From the NCBI RefSeq assembly GCF_009749395.1, contig NZ_WBIR01000005.1, positions 124,001-188,000 of the forward strand: DNA of 64,000 nucleotides, in the 5' to 3' direction. Of the stretch, positions 10,987 through 20,533 are shown in pieces. The DNA comes from Agromyces salentinus. Lineage in GTDB: Bacteria; Actinomycetota; Actinomycetes; Actinomycetales; Microbacteriaceae. The translations under genes and the position numbers were made by a program. The notes under the pieces are model-generated. The model searched no databases. It was not told where the DNA came from and was given only the letters and a program-made list of their open reading frames with translations. Each line of letters starts with the position of its first letter. Position 1 is the first letter of the stretch.

Positions 10987-12006
10987 ATGAGCACCGGCGG
11001 AGTCACCGGCCACGCGCCGACCCTCGAGATGGTCGCGGCCCGCGCCGGCGTCTCGAGGGCGACCGTGTCACGCGTCGTCAACGGCTCGCCGAAGGTGAGC
11101 CCCGACGTCGCCGAGGTCGTCCGCGAGGCCATCGCGGCCCTCAACTACGTGCCCAACCGCGCTGCCCGCTCGCTCGCGAGCCGGCGCACCCAGGCGATCG
11201 CCCTCGTCGTGCCCGAGTCGACGTCGCGCGTGTTCAACGACCCGTTCTTCGCGACGCTCGTGCAGGGCGTCGGCCTCGCCCTCGCGCCGACCGAGTACAC
11301 CCTGTCGATGCTCATCGAGTCCGAGACGGGCAGTGAGAAGACGCGGCGTTACCTGCTCGGCGGCAATGTCGACGGCGCGCTCGTGGCCTCCCACCACACG
11401 GGCGACCACTCGTACGCGCACGTGAGCCAGTCGCTCCCGGTGGTGTTCGGCGGCCGCCCCCTCGACCCGACCGAGAGCGTCACCCACACGGTCGACGTCG
11501 ACAACGCGCACGGCGCCGAGATCGCGACCCAGCACCTCATCGATCGCGGGCGGCAGCGCATCGCGACGATCGCCGGCCCGCAGGACATGCCTCCCGGCGT
11601 CGACCGCAAGCGCGGCTGGGCGACGGCGCTCGAGCGCGCCGGCCTGCCGGACGACGCCGTCGAGTACGGCGACTTCAGCCCGGCATCGGGCGCGATCGCC
11701 ATGCGCCGCCTGCTCGAGCGCCATCCCGACCTCGACGCCGTGTTCGCGGCGAACGACCAGATGGCGATCGGCGCCTACTCGGCCATCGCCGACGCCGGAC
11801 GCAGCATCCCCGGCGACGTGGCGATCGTCGGCTTCGACGACGACCGCTACGCGTCGACCGCGATGCCGCCGCTCACGACCGTGCACCAGCCCTCGCTCGA
11901 GATGGGCGCCGAGATGGCGCGCACGCTCGTGCGCATCATCGAGGGCGACGAGGTCGCGTCGACGACCCTCCTGCCCACGAGCCTCGTGATCCGCCAGTCG
12001 ACCTGA
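10987..12006 (+). CDS. LacI-family repressor, probable regulator of the beta-glucoside operon
   Basis: A 339-residue LacI/GalR regulator. The N-terminal helix-turn-helix reads TLEMVAARAGVSRATVSRVVNG with the hinge helix NRAARSLASRRT after it; residues 60-339 form the periplasmic-binding-protein-like effector domain. A strong GGGAGGGGG lies just upstream of the ATG at 10987. As the last gene of the operon it would be autoregulated through the three GAGAGCGCTCTC sites at 5949-6040. This is a CebR/BglR-type assignment by context and operator similarity; the effector is inferred. Confidence 0.9.
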   Translation: MSTGGVTGHAPTLEMVAARAGVSRATVSRVVNGSPKVSPDVAEVVREAIAALNYVPNRAARSLASRRTQAIALVVPESTSRVFNDPFFATLVQGVGLALAPTEYTLSMLIESETGSEKTRRYLLGGNVDGALVASHHTGDHSYAHVSQSLPVVFGGRPLDPTESVTHTVDVDNAHGAEIATQHLIDRGRQRIATIAGPQDMPPGVDRKRGWATALERAGLPDDAVEYGDFSPASGAIAMRRLLERHPDLDAVFAANDQMAIGAYSAIADAGRSIPGDVAIVGFDDDRYASTAMPPLTTVHQPSLEMGAEMARTLVRIIEGDEVASTTLLPTSLVIRQST

Positions 12007-12055
12007 TCGAGCGGATGCCGCGGCGCGACGCCCGTGGAGGCCCTCGGCGCCCCGG

Positions 12056-13039
12056 CTACTCGACGGCCTCGACTCGCTCGACGGCCTCGGCCGGCTCGAC
12101 GGCTCCGGTGGTGACGGCTTCGGTGGCGATGGCTTCGGCCGCGCCGTCCGCGCCCTCCTGGAACGCCACCCCCTCGATGTTCGCGAACCTGGCCCGCATC
12201 ACGCCGATCGCCTCGGGGTTCTCGTCGACGAGCACGAAGCGCCGCCCGAGCGTCGCCGCGACGGCGCCCGTCGTGCCGGAGCCCGCGAAGAAGTCGAGCA
12301 CCCAGTCGCCCTCCCGCGTCGACGCCTGCACGATGCGGCGGAGGATGCCCTCGGGCTTCTGCGTCGGATACCCCGTCTTCTCGCGCCCCGTCGGGGAGAC
12401 GATCGTGTGCCACCAGACATCCGTCGGGAGCTTGCCGAGCTCGGCCTTCTCGGGCGTGACCAGGCCGGGCGCCATGTAGGGCTCGCGGTCGACGGCCGTC
12501 GAGTCGAACCAGTACGTCGAGGGGTTCTTCACGTAGACGAGGATCGTGTCGTGCTTGGTCGGCCACTTCCGCTTCGCCTTGGCCCCGTAGTCGTAGGCCC
12601 AGATGAGCTCGTTCAGGAAGCACTCCCGGCCGAACAGCGCGTCGAGCAGCACCTTCGCGTAGTGAGCCTCGCGGTAGTCGAGGTGCAGGTAGAGCGTGCC
12701 GTCGTCGGCGAGCAGCCGCCAGGCCTCGACGAGGCGCGGCTCGAGGAAGCCCCAGTAGTCGTCGAAGCGGTCGTCGTAGCGGAGCAGGTCGCCGCGGATC
12801 CGCTCGTAGCGCCGGCCCGCGAACCCGGTGATGGTCCCGGCGCCACCTCCGAACCCGGGCACGAGCTCGCCGTCATCCGTCGCCTCGACGCGGACGTGCC
12901 TGGTCGACTGCCGCTTCTGCGCGCGGCCCGTGTTGAACGGCGGGTCGAGGTAGACGAGCGTGAACGCTCCGTCGGGGAGGGTGGGCAGCACCGCGAGGTT
13001 GTCCGCGTGGATGATGCGGTCGGGCTCGTCGGGGGTCAC
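12056..13039 (-). CDS. Solitary beta-class DNA methyltransferase (N6-adenine or N4-cytosine)
   Basis: A 327-residue site-specific DNA methyltransferase. The catalytic motif IV (LDPPFNTG) precedes the AdoMet motif I (FFAGSGTTGAVAA) near residue 265, the order of beta-class amino-methyltransferases. No restriction endonuclease or specificity subunit lies nearby, so it is an orphan, possibly with an epigenetic role. The start is placed at GTG 13039 because an upstream ATG at 13123 would run 53 bp into the preceding gene; CAGACT sits 7 bases before the GTG, fitting a leaderless start. The C-terminus ends in a Val/Glu-rich tail (AVEPAEAVERVEAVE). The target sequence cannot be deduced here. Confidence 0.87.
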   Translation of the reverse strand: MTPDEPDRIIHADNLAVLPTLPDGAFTLVYLDPPFNTGRAQKRQSTRHVRVEATDDGELVPGFGGGAGTITGFAGRRYERIRGDLLRYDDRFDDYWGFLEPRLVEAWRLLADDGTLYLHLDYREAHYAKVLLDALFGRECFLNELIWAYDYGAKAKRKWPTKHDTILVYVKNPSTYWFDSTAVDREPYMAPGLVTPEKAELGKLPTDVWWHTIVSPTGREKTGYPTQKPEGILRRIVQASTREGDWVLDFFAGSGTTGAVAATLGRRFVLVDENPEAIGVMRARFANIEGVAFQEGADGAAEAIATEAVTTGAVEPAEAVERVEAVE

Positions 13040-13070
13040 GCGCTCCAGTCTGGCAGGGCGCGGGCTCGGG

Positions 13071-13391
13071 TCAGCGCTCGACGTCGAGGCGGATGCGGCC
13101 CTTGAACCGGTCGGGGTCGTCATCGTCGGCGTCGGCCGCGGCGTACGCGATGCCCTTGTCGCCGTCGCCGGGGACGGGGGCGGGCACGGGCAGGCGCGCC
13201 TGGCGGTCCTGCTCGACCTGCGCCTCGTACTTTCGCGGCGCGAAGACCTCGTCGCCGATCATCATGACGCCGCCGGAGCCCGATCCGCCGCGCTTCGTCT
13301 TGTCGGAGAGGTCGACCCACCCCCGCTTGATCGCGAGGGTCAGCACGGCCACGGCGAGCACGCCGATGCCGAGCCACATCCACCAGTCCAT
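13071..13391 (-). CDS. Small single-pass membrane protein, unknown function
   Basis: A 106-residue protein with one N-terminal transmembrane helix (MDWWMWLGIGVLAVAVLTLAIK) and a charged cytoplasmic tail containing GDEVFAPRKYEAQ and an Asp-rich run before the basic end. The tail resembles a small actinobacterial DUF family (possibly DUF6191), but I am not certain. The coding strand shows TAGAAT six bases before the ATG and no Shine-Dalgarno, a strong leaderless signature. It may be co-transcribed with the methyltransferase gene that follows after 31 bp. Confidence 0.7.
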   Translation of the reverse strand: MDWWMWLGIGVLAVAVLTLAIKRGWVDLSDKTKRGGSGSGGVMMIGDEVFAPRKYEAQVEQDRQARLPVPAPVPGDGDKGIAYAAADADDDDPDRFKGRIRLDVER

Positions 13392-13456
13392 CCGGCGATT
13401 CTACCCGGCCTGGTGAGCCATCCTCACACGCGGCCCGGGCGCCCCTGGCGCGCGGA

Positions 13457-14506
13457 CTACGGCACGCGCTGCAGCCACTCCTCGGTCGCGAACTTCGACT
13501 CGACGAGCGCCTCGGCCTCGGCGAGCTCGTCGGGCGACACGGTTCCGGGCGTCGCGCCGTACAGCGAGACGAAGGTCTGGATGAGCGCCTCGATGATCGC
13601 GGCCCGGCTGAGCCCGGTCTGCGATCGCAGGGGGTCCACGCGCTTGGCGGCCGACGCGATGCCCTTGTCGCTGATCTTCTCGCGCCCGATGCGCAGCACC
13701 TCGAGCATCTTCTCGTTGTCGAGGTCGTACGCCATGGTGACGTGGTGCAGCACGGCACCCGAGCCGAGCCGCTTCTGCGCGGCGCCGCCGATCTTGCCGA
13801 GCGGGCTCGCGATGTCGTTCAGGGGCTGGTAGGTGGCCTCGATGCCGATCGCGCGGAGCCCCTGCAGCACCCAGTCGTCGAGGAACGCGTAGGAGTCGGC
13901 GAAGCTCATGCCCTGCACGAGCTCGGCGGGCACGTAGAGCGAGTACGTGACGACGTTGCCCTTCTCCATCATCATCGCCCCGCCGCCCGAGATGCGGCGC
14001 ACGACGTCGAAGCCGTTGCGCTCGGCACCCTCGGGGTCGACCTCGTTCCTCACGGACTGGAAGCTGCCGATGACGACGGCCGACTCGTCCCACTCCCAGA
14101 ACCGGAGGGTCGGCTTGCGACGACCGTCGCCGACGCGGGTCGCGAGCACCTCGTCGAGGGCGAGGTGCAGTCGCGGCGACACGGCGGGGTCGTGCACGAC
14201 CTCCCACTCGTAGTTCGCCCAGCTCGTGGCATCCGTCAGCGCACGTCGCACCGCGACCGCGATCGCCTCCGGCGAGAAGCCGAGCAGCACCGCGTCGGGA
14301 CGGAGCGCGGCCGAGATCGCCCCGGCGATGGTCTTGGCATCGGATGCCGCGGCGAGGCCGTCGAGGGCGCCGTCGATGTCGCCGAGAGCCTCGTCGGGTT
14401 CGAGGAAGAAGTCGCCCGCGACGCGGGGCGAGCGGATGACGCCGTCGACGACGTCGAAGTCGACGACCACGAGCTTTCCGCCTGGGACCTTGTACTCACC
14501 GTGCAT
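13457..14506 (-). CDS. Lipoate-protein ligase family protein
   Basis: A 349-residue enzyme of the biotin/lipoate ligase fold, expected to attach lipoate to E2 or GcvH lysines using ATP. The catalytic domain (about 115-349) has the signature RRISGGGAMMMEKGNVVTYSL, close to the RRxSGGGAV motif, and LGSGAVLHHVTM with the lipoyl-AMP region. Unusually, the accessory domain that follows the catalytic domain in E. coli LplA comes first here (HGEYKVPGGKLVVVDFDV..., residues 1-90). The start ATG 14506 has TAGGCT seven bases before it and no ribosome-binding site, so the message may be leaderless. It is divergent from the phosphatase gene. Confidence 0.85.
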   Translation of the reverse strand: MHGEYKVPGGKLVVVDFDVVDGVIRSPRVAGDFFLEPDEALGDIDGALDGLAAASDAKTIAGAISAALRPDAVLLGFSPEAIAVAVRRALTDATSWANYEWEVVHDPAVSPRLHLALDEVLATRVGDGRRKPTLRFWEWDESAVVIGSFQSVRNEVDPEGAERNGFDVVRRISGGGAMMMEKGNVVTYSLYVPAELVQGMSFADSYAFLDDWVLQGLRAIGIEATYQPLNDIASPLGKIGGAAQKRLGSGAVLHHVTMAYDLDNEKMLEVLRIGREKISDKGIASAAKRVDPLRSQTGLSRAAIIEALIQTFVSLYGATPGTVSPDELAEAEALVESKFATEEWLQRVP

Positions 14507-14564
14507 GAGGGACAGCCTACGGATGTCTCGGGCCGATGGGCCCGCGAATGCGTACGCTGGCGGG

Positions 14565-15209
14565 ATGACGACGTTCTTCCTGGCCCGGCACGGCGAGACG
14601 GTGTGGCACGCGGAGCACCGCTACGCGGGGAACTCGGACGTCGCACTCACGCGGCACGGCCTCGGACAGGCGGCGGCGCTCGGCGCGTGGGCCGTCGACT
14701 CGCAGCTCGACGCGATCGTGGCCTCCCCGTTGAGCCGGGCGCAGCGCTCCGCCGCCCCCGCGGCCGAGACCACCGGGCTGGCCGTGCGCTCCGAGCCGCG
14801 GCTCGTGGAGATCGACTTCGGCGAGGCGGAGGGCCTGACGCCCGACGAGCTCACCGAGCGGTTCCCCGAGGAGTGGACGGCGTTCACCAGGGCGCCGGCG
14901 TCCAATCCGTTCCCCGGCGGCGAGACCGGCCGGGCCGGCATCGCCCGCGCCATCCCGGTGTTCGACGAGCTCGTCGAGGAGTTCCCCGACGGGCGGGTGC
15001 TGATCGTGGCGCACGCGACGCTCATCCGACTGCTGTTCTGCGAGCTCGCGGGCATGGATCCCGACGGCTACCGCGACCTGCTGCCGGTGCTCGGCAACTG
15101 CCACGTGACGACGATCGTCTACCCGTGGGCGACGGAGTCGGGCGCGGCCCACCATCCGCGCATCCGGCTGCTCGGTTACGACGTGCCGCCCTGGCACGCG
15201 AAGATGTAG
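14565..15209 (+). CDS. Histidine phosphatase family protein (phosphoglycerate-mutase-like)
   Basis: A 214-residue cytoplasmic phosphatase. The RHGET motif (residues 8-12) carries the phospho-accepting His, and the second His is in VAHATLIR (about 150). SPLSRAQRSA and the acidic EIDFGEAEG segment are typical of the family that includes broad-range phosphatases and phosphoglycerate mutases; the substrate is not known. TACGCT lies six bases before the ATG with no Shine-Dalgarno, so translation is probably from a leaderless transcript. It ends 3 bp from the convergent hydrolase gene. Confidence 0.9.
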   Translation: MTTFFLARHGETVWHAEHRYAGNSDVALTRHGLGQAAALGAWAVDSQLDAIVASPLSRAQRSAAPAAETTGLAVRSEPRLVEIDFGEAEGLTPDELTERFPEEWTAFTRAPASNPFPGGETGRAGIARAIPVFDELVEEFPDGRVLIVAHATLIRLLFCELAGMDPDGYRDLLPVLGNCHVTTIVYPWATESGAAHHPRIRLLGYDVPPWHAKM

Positions 15210-15212
15210 CGA

Positions 15213-16061
15213 TCAGTCGACCGCGAACCGCTCGTCCAGCCAGGCGACGAGGTCGCCGCGCACGTCTTCGCGGTTGGTCTCGTTGAACACCTCGTGCCTC
15301 GCATCGTCGTACACGATGAGGCTCACGTCGACGAGCCCCGAACGCCGGGCGTAGGCCTTCGCGAGCTTCACGGCGCTCCGCTCGCCGCCGAGGGTGTCGT
15401 CGGAGCCGACCATGATGAGCAGCGGCAGCTCGGCGGGCAGGCGCCTGGCCGGCAGCCCGAGCAGGCGCGCGGCGTCGACGGTGCCGAAGAGCTTCCGCAG
15501 TGGCACCTCGGTCGTGTACGGGTCGGCCATGAAGGCCGGGGCGACCTCGGGGTGCCGGCTGAGCCATTCGACGGGCGTGGGCCCGAGGTGCTTGTGCCTG
15601 GCGTTCAGGTCGCCGCCGTTCATGTCGAACAGGGTGCGATAGGCGGTGCCCGTGAGCACCACCGCGTCGTACTCGTCTGGATGCCGGTTGAGGATGATCT
15701 GCGCCATGAGCGAGCCCCATGAGTGCCCCAGCAGCACGAGCGGCAGCTCGTCACCCTCGGTCTCGCGGATGACGCCGGTGAACCGGTGCACGTCCTCGAT
15801 CGTGGCGCGGAGGCCGCCGGGGCCCAGCCGACCCATGCGATCGAGGTCGCCGCCGTGCTGCTCGAACCCGGTCTGCCCGTGGCCGCGATGGTCATCGGCC
15901 CACACCGAGTAGCCCGCCGCGTTCAGCGCCTCGACGAGCTCGCCGTAGCGCCCGACGTGCTCCCCCACGCCGTGCACGAGCTGCACCACCGCCGTCGGCT
16001 CGGGGACCCGCCACGTCCGGTAGTGGATGTGGACCCCGTGCGCATCGGTGAACGTCGGCAT
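15213..16061 (-). CDS. Alpha/beta hydrolase, lysophospholipase/monoacylglycerol lipase type
   Basis: A 282-residue cytoplasmic serine hydrolase of the S33/lysophospholipase group. The N-terminal oxyanion region is VQLVHGVGEHVGRY, the nucleophile elbow is LGHSWGS (Ser near residue 110), and the C-terminal acid and base lie in VGSDDTLGG and YDDARHEVFNE. The whole catalytic triad is therefore present. The start MPTFTDAHGVHIHYR at 16061 matches the family; CACAAT sits six bases before it, suggesting a leaderless message. An in-frame extension to 16253 is rejected. Natural substrate unknown. Confidence 0.87.
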   Translation of the reverse strand: MPTFTDAHGVHIHYRTWRVPEPTAVVQLVHGVGEHVGRYGELVEALNAAGYSVWADDHRGHGQTGFEQHGGDLDRMGRLGPGGLRATIEDVHRFTGVIRETEGDELPLVLLGHSWGSLMAQIILNRHPDEYDAVVLTGTAYRTLFDMNGGDLNARHKHLGPTPVEWLSRHPEVAPAFMADPYTTEVPLRKLFGTVDAARLLGLPARRLPAELPLLIMVGSDDTLGGERSAVKLAKAYARRSGLVDVSLIVYDDARHEVFNETNREDVRGDLVAWLDERFAVD

Positions 16062-16278
16062 GCGGCCATTGTGGCAGCCGCCCCGAGCCGTGCACACCCC
16101 ATCGGCCCGGTCGGTCTCGCGCGTGTTCGGCCGCGCGCCGAACACCGCGACCGCCCCGCGCGGATTCGTCACCCGATCCCGCGGAAACACTTGACCGCGA
16201 TGAAAGCAAGCTGATTCTATATGAACGTTTCGTGAGTCTTCAATCATTATCAATCAGCGATGTGAAAGTGAGTCACCG

Positions 16279-19200
16279 ATGATCCACGCCCGGGAACACC
16301 GCAGACGCCGCACGGCGAATGCACTCGCCGTCGGTCTGGCCGCCGCCGTCGCGGCCGTGAGCGTCGGCCTCGCTCCGACCCTGGCGCCGGATGCCGCGAC
16401 GGCCGCCCCGGCCGAGACGGCCCTCGCGGCCGCGACGACGCCCATCCAGCCCAAGCCCGTGACCCCGGAGGTCCCGGTCGACGCCGCAGGCAGCGGCATC
16501 GGCGCCATCACCGGCGTCGAGCAGGACGGCGCGAGCGTCACGCTGACCGCCGAGTCGGGCGCGATGCGCGTCACCTTCCTCGACGCGGGCACGTTCCGCT
16601 TCGAAGCCGACCCGAGCGGCGAGTTCACCGACCCGGCCAACACGCCGCAGGGCGACCCCGCCCGCACGGCGGACATCGTCGTCGGCACAGCGGACTTCGA
16701 CGGCGCCGAGATCGCCGTCGCCGACGCCGACCCGATCACCATCGCCACGGGTGACGTGACGATCTCCATCGACCGGGCGACGACGCGCTCGAGCGCGACG
16801 CGCGCCGACGGCACCGTGCTCTGGGCCGAGTCGGCCCCCATCACCTTCGGCGGCTCCTCCGCCACCCAGCACCTCGCCCCGGTCGACGGCGAGCAGTTCA
16901 TCGGCGGCGGCATGCAGAACGGCCGCTCGGTGCACACCGGAGCGACGATCAACATCGCCCGCAACTTCGACTGGGACGACGACGGCTACCCCAACGCGGT
17001 GCCGTACTACATGTCCTCCACCGGCTACGGCGTTCTCCGCAACACCTTCGCCCGCGGGAGCTACGACTTCGCGGCCGGGACCACGACCCACGAGGAGCGG
17101 CGCTTCGACGCGTACTACTTCGCCGGCGACTACAAGCAGTCCCTCGAGTCGTACACCAGGCTCACGGGCCGGCCGATGATGCCGCCCGTCTACGCGCTCG
17201 AGTACGGCGACGCCGACTGCTACAACCGCGCGAACCCGACCTACTCGGGCAGCCGGGTCGAGTCCAAGCTCCACACGCCGCAGGCCCTCGACTTCGCGAA
17301 GGACTTCGTCGAGAACGACATGCCCGGCGGCTGGATGCTCGTGAACGACGGCTACGGCTGCGAGTACGAGGCGCTGCCCGAGACCGTCGACGTCATCGAG
17401 GCCGAGACGGGCCTGAAGGTCGGCCTCTGGACGCAGCGCTCGCTCACGAACCAGGAGTACGAGGTCGGCGAGGCCGGCGTCCGTCTGCGCAAGCTCGACG
17501 TCGCCTGGGTCGGCCAGGGCTACCGCCAGGCCCTGACCGGCTGCGAGGCGGCCCACGGCGGCATCGAGCAGTACTCGGACGCCCGCGGCACCTCCCTCAT
17601 GGTCGAGGGCTGGGCCGGGTCCCAGCGCTGCGGCATGCAGTGGACGGGCGACCACAGCGGCGACCTCGACGCGGTGCGCTGGCAGGTCTCCGCGCTCACG
17701 GGCGCCGGCAACTCCGGCCTCGCCTTCTCCACCGGCGATGTCGACGGCATCTTCGGCGGCTCGAGCGAGAGCTACGTCCGCGACCTGCAATGGAAGGCGT
17801 TCGCTCCCGCGCTCTACTCGATGAGCGGCTGGGCCCAGACCGACAAGCGGCCGTGGCTGTACGGCGAGGAGGCCACGGAGATCAACCGCGACTACCTCCA
17901 GCTCCGCCAGCGCCTGATGCCGTACATCTACACGCTGGCCGAGGAGTCGCACCGCACGGGCGTGCCGATGATGCGGTCCATCGCGCTCGAGTACCCGGGC
18001 GACCCCGGCGCGTACAGCGCCGAGGCGAACACCGAGTTCCTGCTCGGCGAGGACTACCTCGTCGCGCCGGTCTTCACCGACTCGGACGTGCGCAACGGCA
18101 TCTACCTGCCGGCGGGCGACCAGTGGGTCGACTACTGGACGGGCACGGTCCACCAGGGCGGAAAGGTCGTGAACGGCCACCCGGCTCCGCTCGACCGGCT
18201 GCCGATCTTCGTGCGCGCCGGAGCGGTCGTGCCGCAGGGCATCACCGCCCGCAACGCCTCGCTCGTCCCCGAGGACTCGCCCATCACGCTGACGACGTAC
18301 CCGCAGGGCGACAGCGCGTTCACGCTCTACGAGGACGACAAGACGACCAGGGCCCACACTGGCGGGGAGTCCAGCCACCAGGCCTTCGAGGTGCGCGCTC
18401 CCGGCGCCGCCGAGGAGGGCGACGTCACGATCGACCTCGGGTCGCGCGAGGGCGAGTACGACGGCAAGGCCGCGGAACGCGGCTACCGCCTCGAGGTGCA
18501 CACGGGCTCCGAGCCGGCCACGGTCGAGCTGGACGGCGACGCGCTCGAGCAGGTCGACGACATCGACGCGCTCGAGGGCCGCACGGGCTGGGCGTACGAC
18601 GGCGACCGCACCGGCGGCGTCGTGGTGGTCTCGACCGGGCGGCTGGCATCGGATGCCTCGGCGCAGGTCGTGCTCACCGGCACGAGCGCCGTCGGCGGTC
18701 GGGACCAGGACGCCTCCGCGGCATCCGTCGACGTCGCCCTCGACGCCCAGGTCTTCCAGGGCGAGCAGACGACGGCCACGGCCACCTTCACGAACACCGG
18801 CTCGGCCGCGAAGGACGGCGTGGTGCTCACGCCGGCGCTGCCCGAGGGCTGGACCATCGTGTCCGCGACCGGCGACCGCGCCGAGCGCGTGGAGCCCGGC
18901 GGGTCGATCACGGCCGAGTTCGTGCTCGAGGTGACCGCCGAGTCCGGGGCCGACCTGCAGACCGTGGCGGTGGCCGCCGCGTACACCTCTGCCTCGGGGC
19001 AGCAGGTCGAGGTCACGGGCGCGAACCAGATGTACGTCGCCTACGGCTCGCTGCAGGGCGCGTTCAACGCGGTCTCCATCACCGACCTCGAGACCGCGAC
19101 CGCCGGCAACTTCGACGGCGGCGGCGCCTCCTTCTCGAAGGCGGCCCTCGAACAGGCGGGCGTCACCCCCGGCGGCGCCGTGACCGTGGGCACCGGGGAC

Positions 19201-20388
19201 TCGGCCATCGAGTACACGTGGCCGACGCCGGTCGGCGAGCCGAACTCGGTCACGCCCGCGGGCCAGCTGATCCGGCTGAACGGGCAGGGCACGCACCTGG
19301 CCGTCCTCGGCTCGGCCGCGACGGGCGCGGGCGTCTCGCCCGAGCTCACGCTCACCTACACCGACGGCACCGTGGCGAAGGAACGGGTGTACTTCCCGAA
19401 CTGGCTGCTGCAGGCCTCGGGGCTGCAGGGGGCGACCGTGGCGATCACGTCGATGGGACGCAACAGCGCGACCAACCCCGACGTGTACGAGTACCCGACC
19501 GGCAAGTACCAGGTGTACTCGAACCTGCTTCGCCTGAACCCGGGCAAGGAGCTCGCCTCGGTGCAGCTGCCGAACGAGAGTCGGGTGAAGTTCTTCGACT
19601 GGCAGGTCGTCGAGCAGCCGATGCCCGAGACGCCGACCGGCGAGGCCTGGGTCTCCGACCTCGACTGGATCAGCGCGACCAACGGCTGGGGCGTCATCGG
19701 CAAGGACGTCGCGAACAAGGACTCGGCGAGCTCGCCGGACCTGCCCCTGAAGGTCAACTACACCGACCCGGACACCGGCGAGTCCCCGGTGTACGAGAAG
19801 GGGCTCGGCGTGCACGCGCAGTCCAAGATCACCTACTACGTGGGTGGGAAGTGCTCGGCGTTCACGGCGCAGGTGGGGCTCGAGTCCGGCTTCAGCGGCA
19901 ACGTCATCTTCAAGGTCGACGCCGACGGCGCCAACCGCTACCAGTCCCGCACCTTCACCCCCGGCTTCGCGCCGGAGTCGGTGGACGTCGACCTCGAGGG
20001 CGTGCAGTACGTCGACCTCATCGTCGAGGCGCCGGGCAGCATCAACGGCGCCCATGGCATCTGGGGCGACGCGAAGTTCAGCTGCGATGACGCCGGGCCG
20101 ACCGGGCCGGAGGTGACGGCGACCGTCGGCACCAAGTGCCTCGGGTCGAAGGCCTACGTGACCGTGAAGGCGACGAACGAGGACGGCGCGCCGGTCTCGG
20201 TGAAGCTCACCTCGCCGTACGGCGAGAAGTCCTTCGCGTCGGTCGACGCCGGCAAGAACGCGACGCACTCCTTCACGACGCGCGAGAAGTCGGTGCCCGC
20301 CGGCTCGGTCACGATCGAGGCGACGCGGACGTCCGACGGCGGGGTCAGCTCCCAGGTCGTGGCGTACGACGCCCGCGACTGCGGCTGA
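16279..20388 (+). CDS. Secreted multidomain GH31 glycosidase with NPCBM modules
   Basis: A 1369-residue exported enzyme. A signal peptide (about 1-45, ending ATAAPA) leads to a GH31 N-terminal beta domain and (beta/alpha)8 barrel (about 60-680). Asp407 in KLDVAW is the expected nucleophile and Asp458 in WTGDHSGD the acid/base. The barrel sequence (GDADCYNRANPTYSG, GNSGLAFSTGDVDGIFGG) recalls GH31 members active on N-acetylgalactosaminides more than classical alpha-glucosidases, so specificity is open. Next come a NEW3/NPCBM-associated domain (about 800-905), an all-beta module (910-1050), an NPCBM galactose-binding-like domain (about 1120-1270) and a short C-terminal beta module. There is no sorting motif. 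A weak promoter (TTGACC 16191-16196, TTCTAT 16215-16220) lies upstream. Confidence 0.9.
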   Translation: MIHAREHRRRRTANALAVGLAAAVAAVSVGLAPTLAPDAATAAPAETALAAATTPIQPKPVTPEVPVDAAGSGIGAITGVEQDGASVTLTAESGAMRVTFLDAGTFRFEADPSGEFTDPANTPQGDPARTADIVVGTADFDGAEIAVADADPITIATGDVTISIDRATTRSSATRADGTVLWAESAPITFGGSSATQHLAPVDGEQFIGGGMQNGRSVHTGATINIARNFDWDDDGYPNAVPYYMSSTGYGVLRNTFARGSYDFAAGTTTHEERRFDAYYFAGDYKQSLESYTRLTGRPMMPPVYALEYGDADCYNRANPTYSGSRVESKLHTPQALDFAKDFVENDMPGGWMLVNDGYGCEYEALPETVDVIEAETGLKVGLWTQRSLTNQEYEVGEAGVRLRKLDVAWVGQGYRQALTGCEAAHGGIEQYSDARGTSLMVEGWAGSQRCGMQWTGDHSGDLDAVRWQVSALTGAGNSGLAFSTGDVDGIFGGSSESYVRDLQWKAFAPALYSMSGWAQTDKRPWLYGEEATEINRDYLQLRQRLMPYIYTLAEESHRTGVPMMRSIALEYPGDPGAYSAEANTEFLLGEDYLVAPVFTDSDVRNGIYLPAGDQWVDYWTGTVHQGGKVVNGHPAPLDRLPIFVRAGAVVPQGITARNASLVPEDSPITLTTYPQGDSAFTLYEDDKTTRAHTGGESSHQAFEVRAPGAAEEGDVTIDLGSREGEYDGKAAERGYRLEVHTGSEPATVELDGDALEQVDDIDALEGRTGWAYDGDRTGGVVVVSTGRLASDASAQVVLTGTSAVGGRDQDASAASVDVALDAQVFQGEQTTATATFTNTGSAAKDGVVLTPALPEGWTIVSATGDRAERVEPGGSITAEFVLEVTAESGADLQTVAVAAAYTSASGQQVEVTGANQMYVAYGSLQGAFNAVSITDLETATAGNFDGGGASFSKAALEQAGVTPGGAVTVGTGDSAIEYTWPTPVGEPNSVTPAGQLIRLNGQGTHLAVLGSAATGAGVSPELTLTYTDGTVAKERVYFPNWLLQASGLQGATVAITSMGRNSATNPDVYEYPTGKYQVYSNLLRLNPGKELASVQLPNESRVKFFDWQVVEQPMPETPTGEAWVSDLDWISATNGWGVIGKDVANKDSASSPDLPLKVNYTDPDTGESPVYEKGLGVHAQSKITYYVGGKCSAFTAQVGLESGFSGNVIFKVDADGANRYQSRTFTPGFAPESVDVDLEGVQYVDLIVEAPGSINGAHGIWGDAKFSCDDAGPTGPEVTATVGTKCLGSKAYVTVKATNEDGAPVSVKLTSPYGEKSFASVDAGKNATHSFTTREKSVPAGSVTIEATRTSDGGVSSQVVAYDARDCG

Positions 20389-20420
20389 TCGTTCCGAGGA
20401 CGGCCGGCTGGCCGGACGGA

Positions 20421-20450
20421 TGCCCCGGGTCGCTTCTGCGGCCCGGGGCA
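20421..20450. terminator. Bidirectional hairpin terminator
   Basis: TGCCCCGGG (20421-20429) pairs with CCCGGGGCA (20442-20450), and CGC pairs with GCG inside, leaving a TTCT loop. The stem of about 13 bp separates the convergent GH31 and transglutaminase genes. Confidence 0.8.
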
Positions 20451-20533
20451 TCGCCCTGCTCGCGGCATCCGCTCGGCCGGGCTCGGCGGCGACATCCGCT
20501 CGGCCGTGGCCTCCGTCCGGGGAGGACCGCCGC

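Noticed and set aside
12056-13123. Longer start for the methyltransferase at 13123.
   Set aside because: It overlaps the upstream gene by 53 bp and adds a low-complexity Ser/Ala/Pro segment; GTG 13039 has a -10-like box at leaderless distance.
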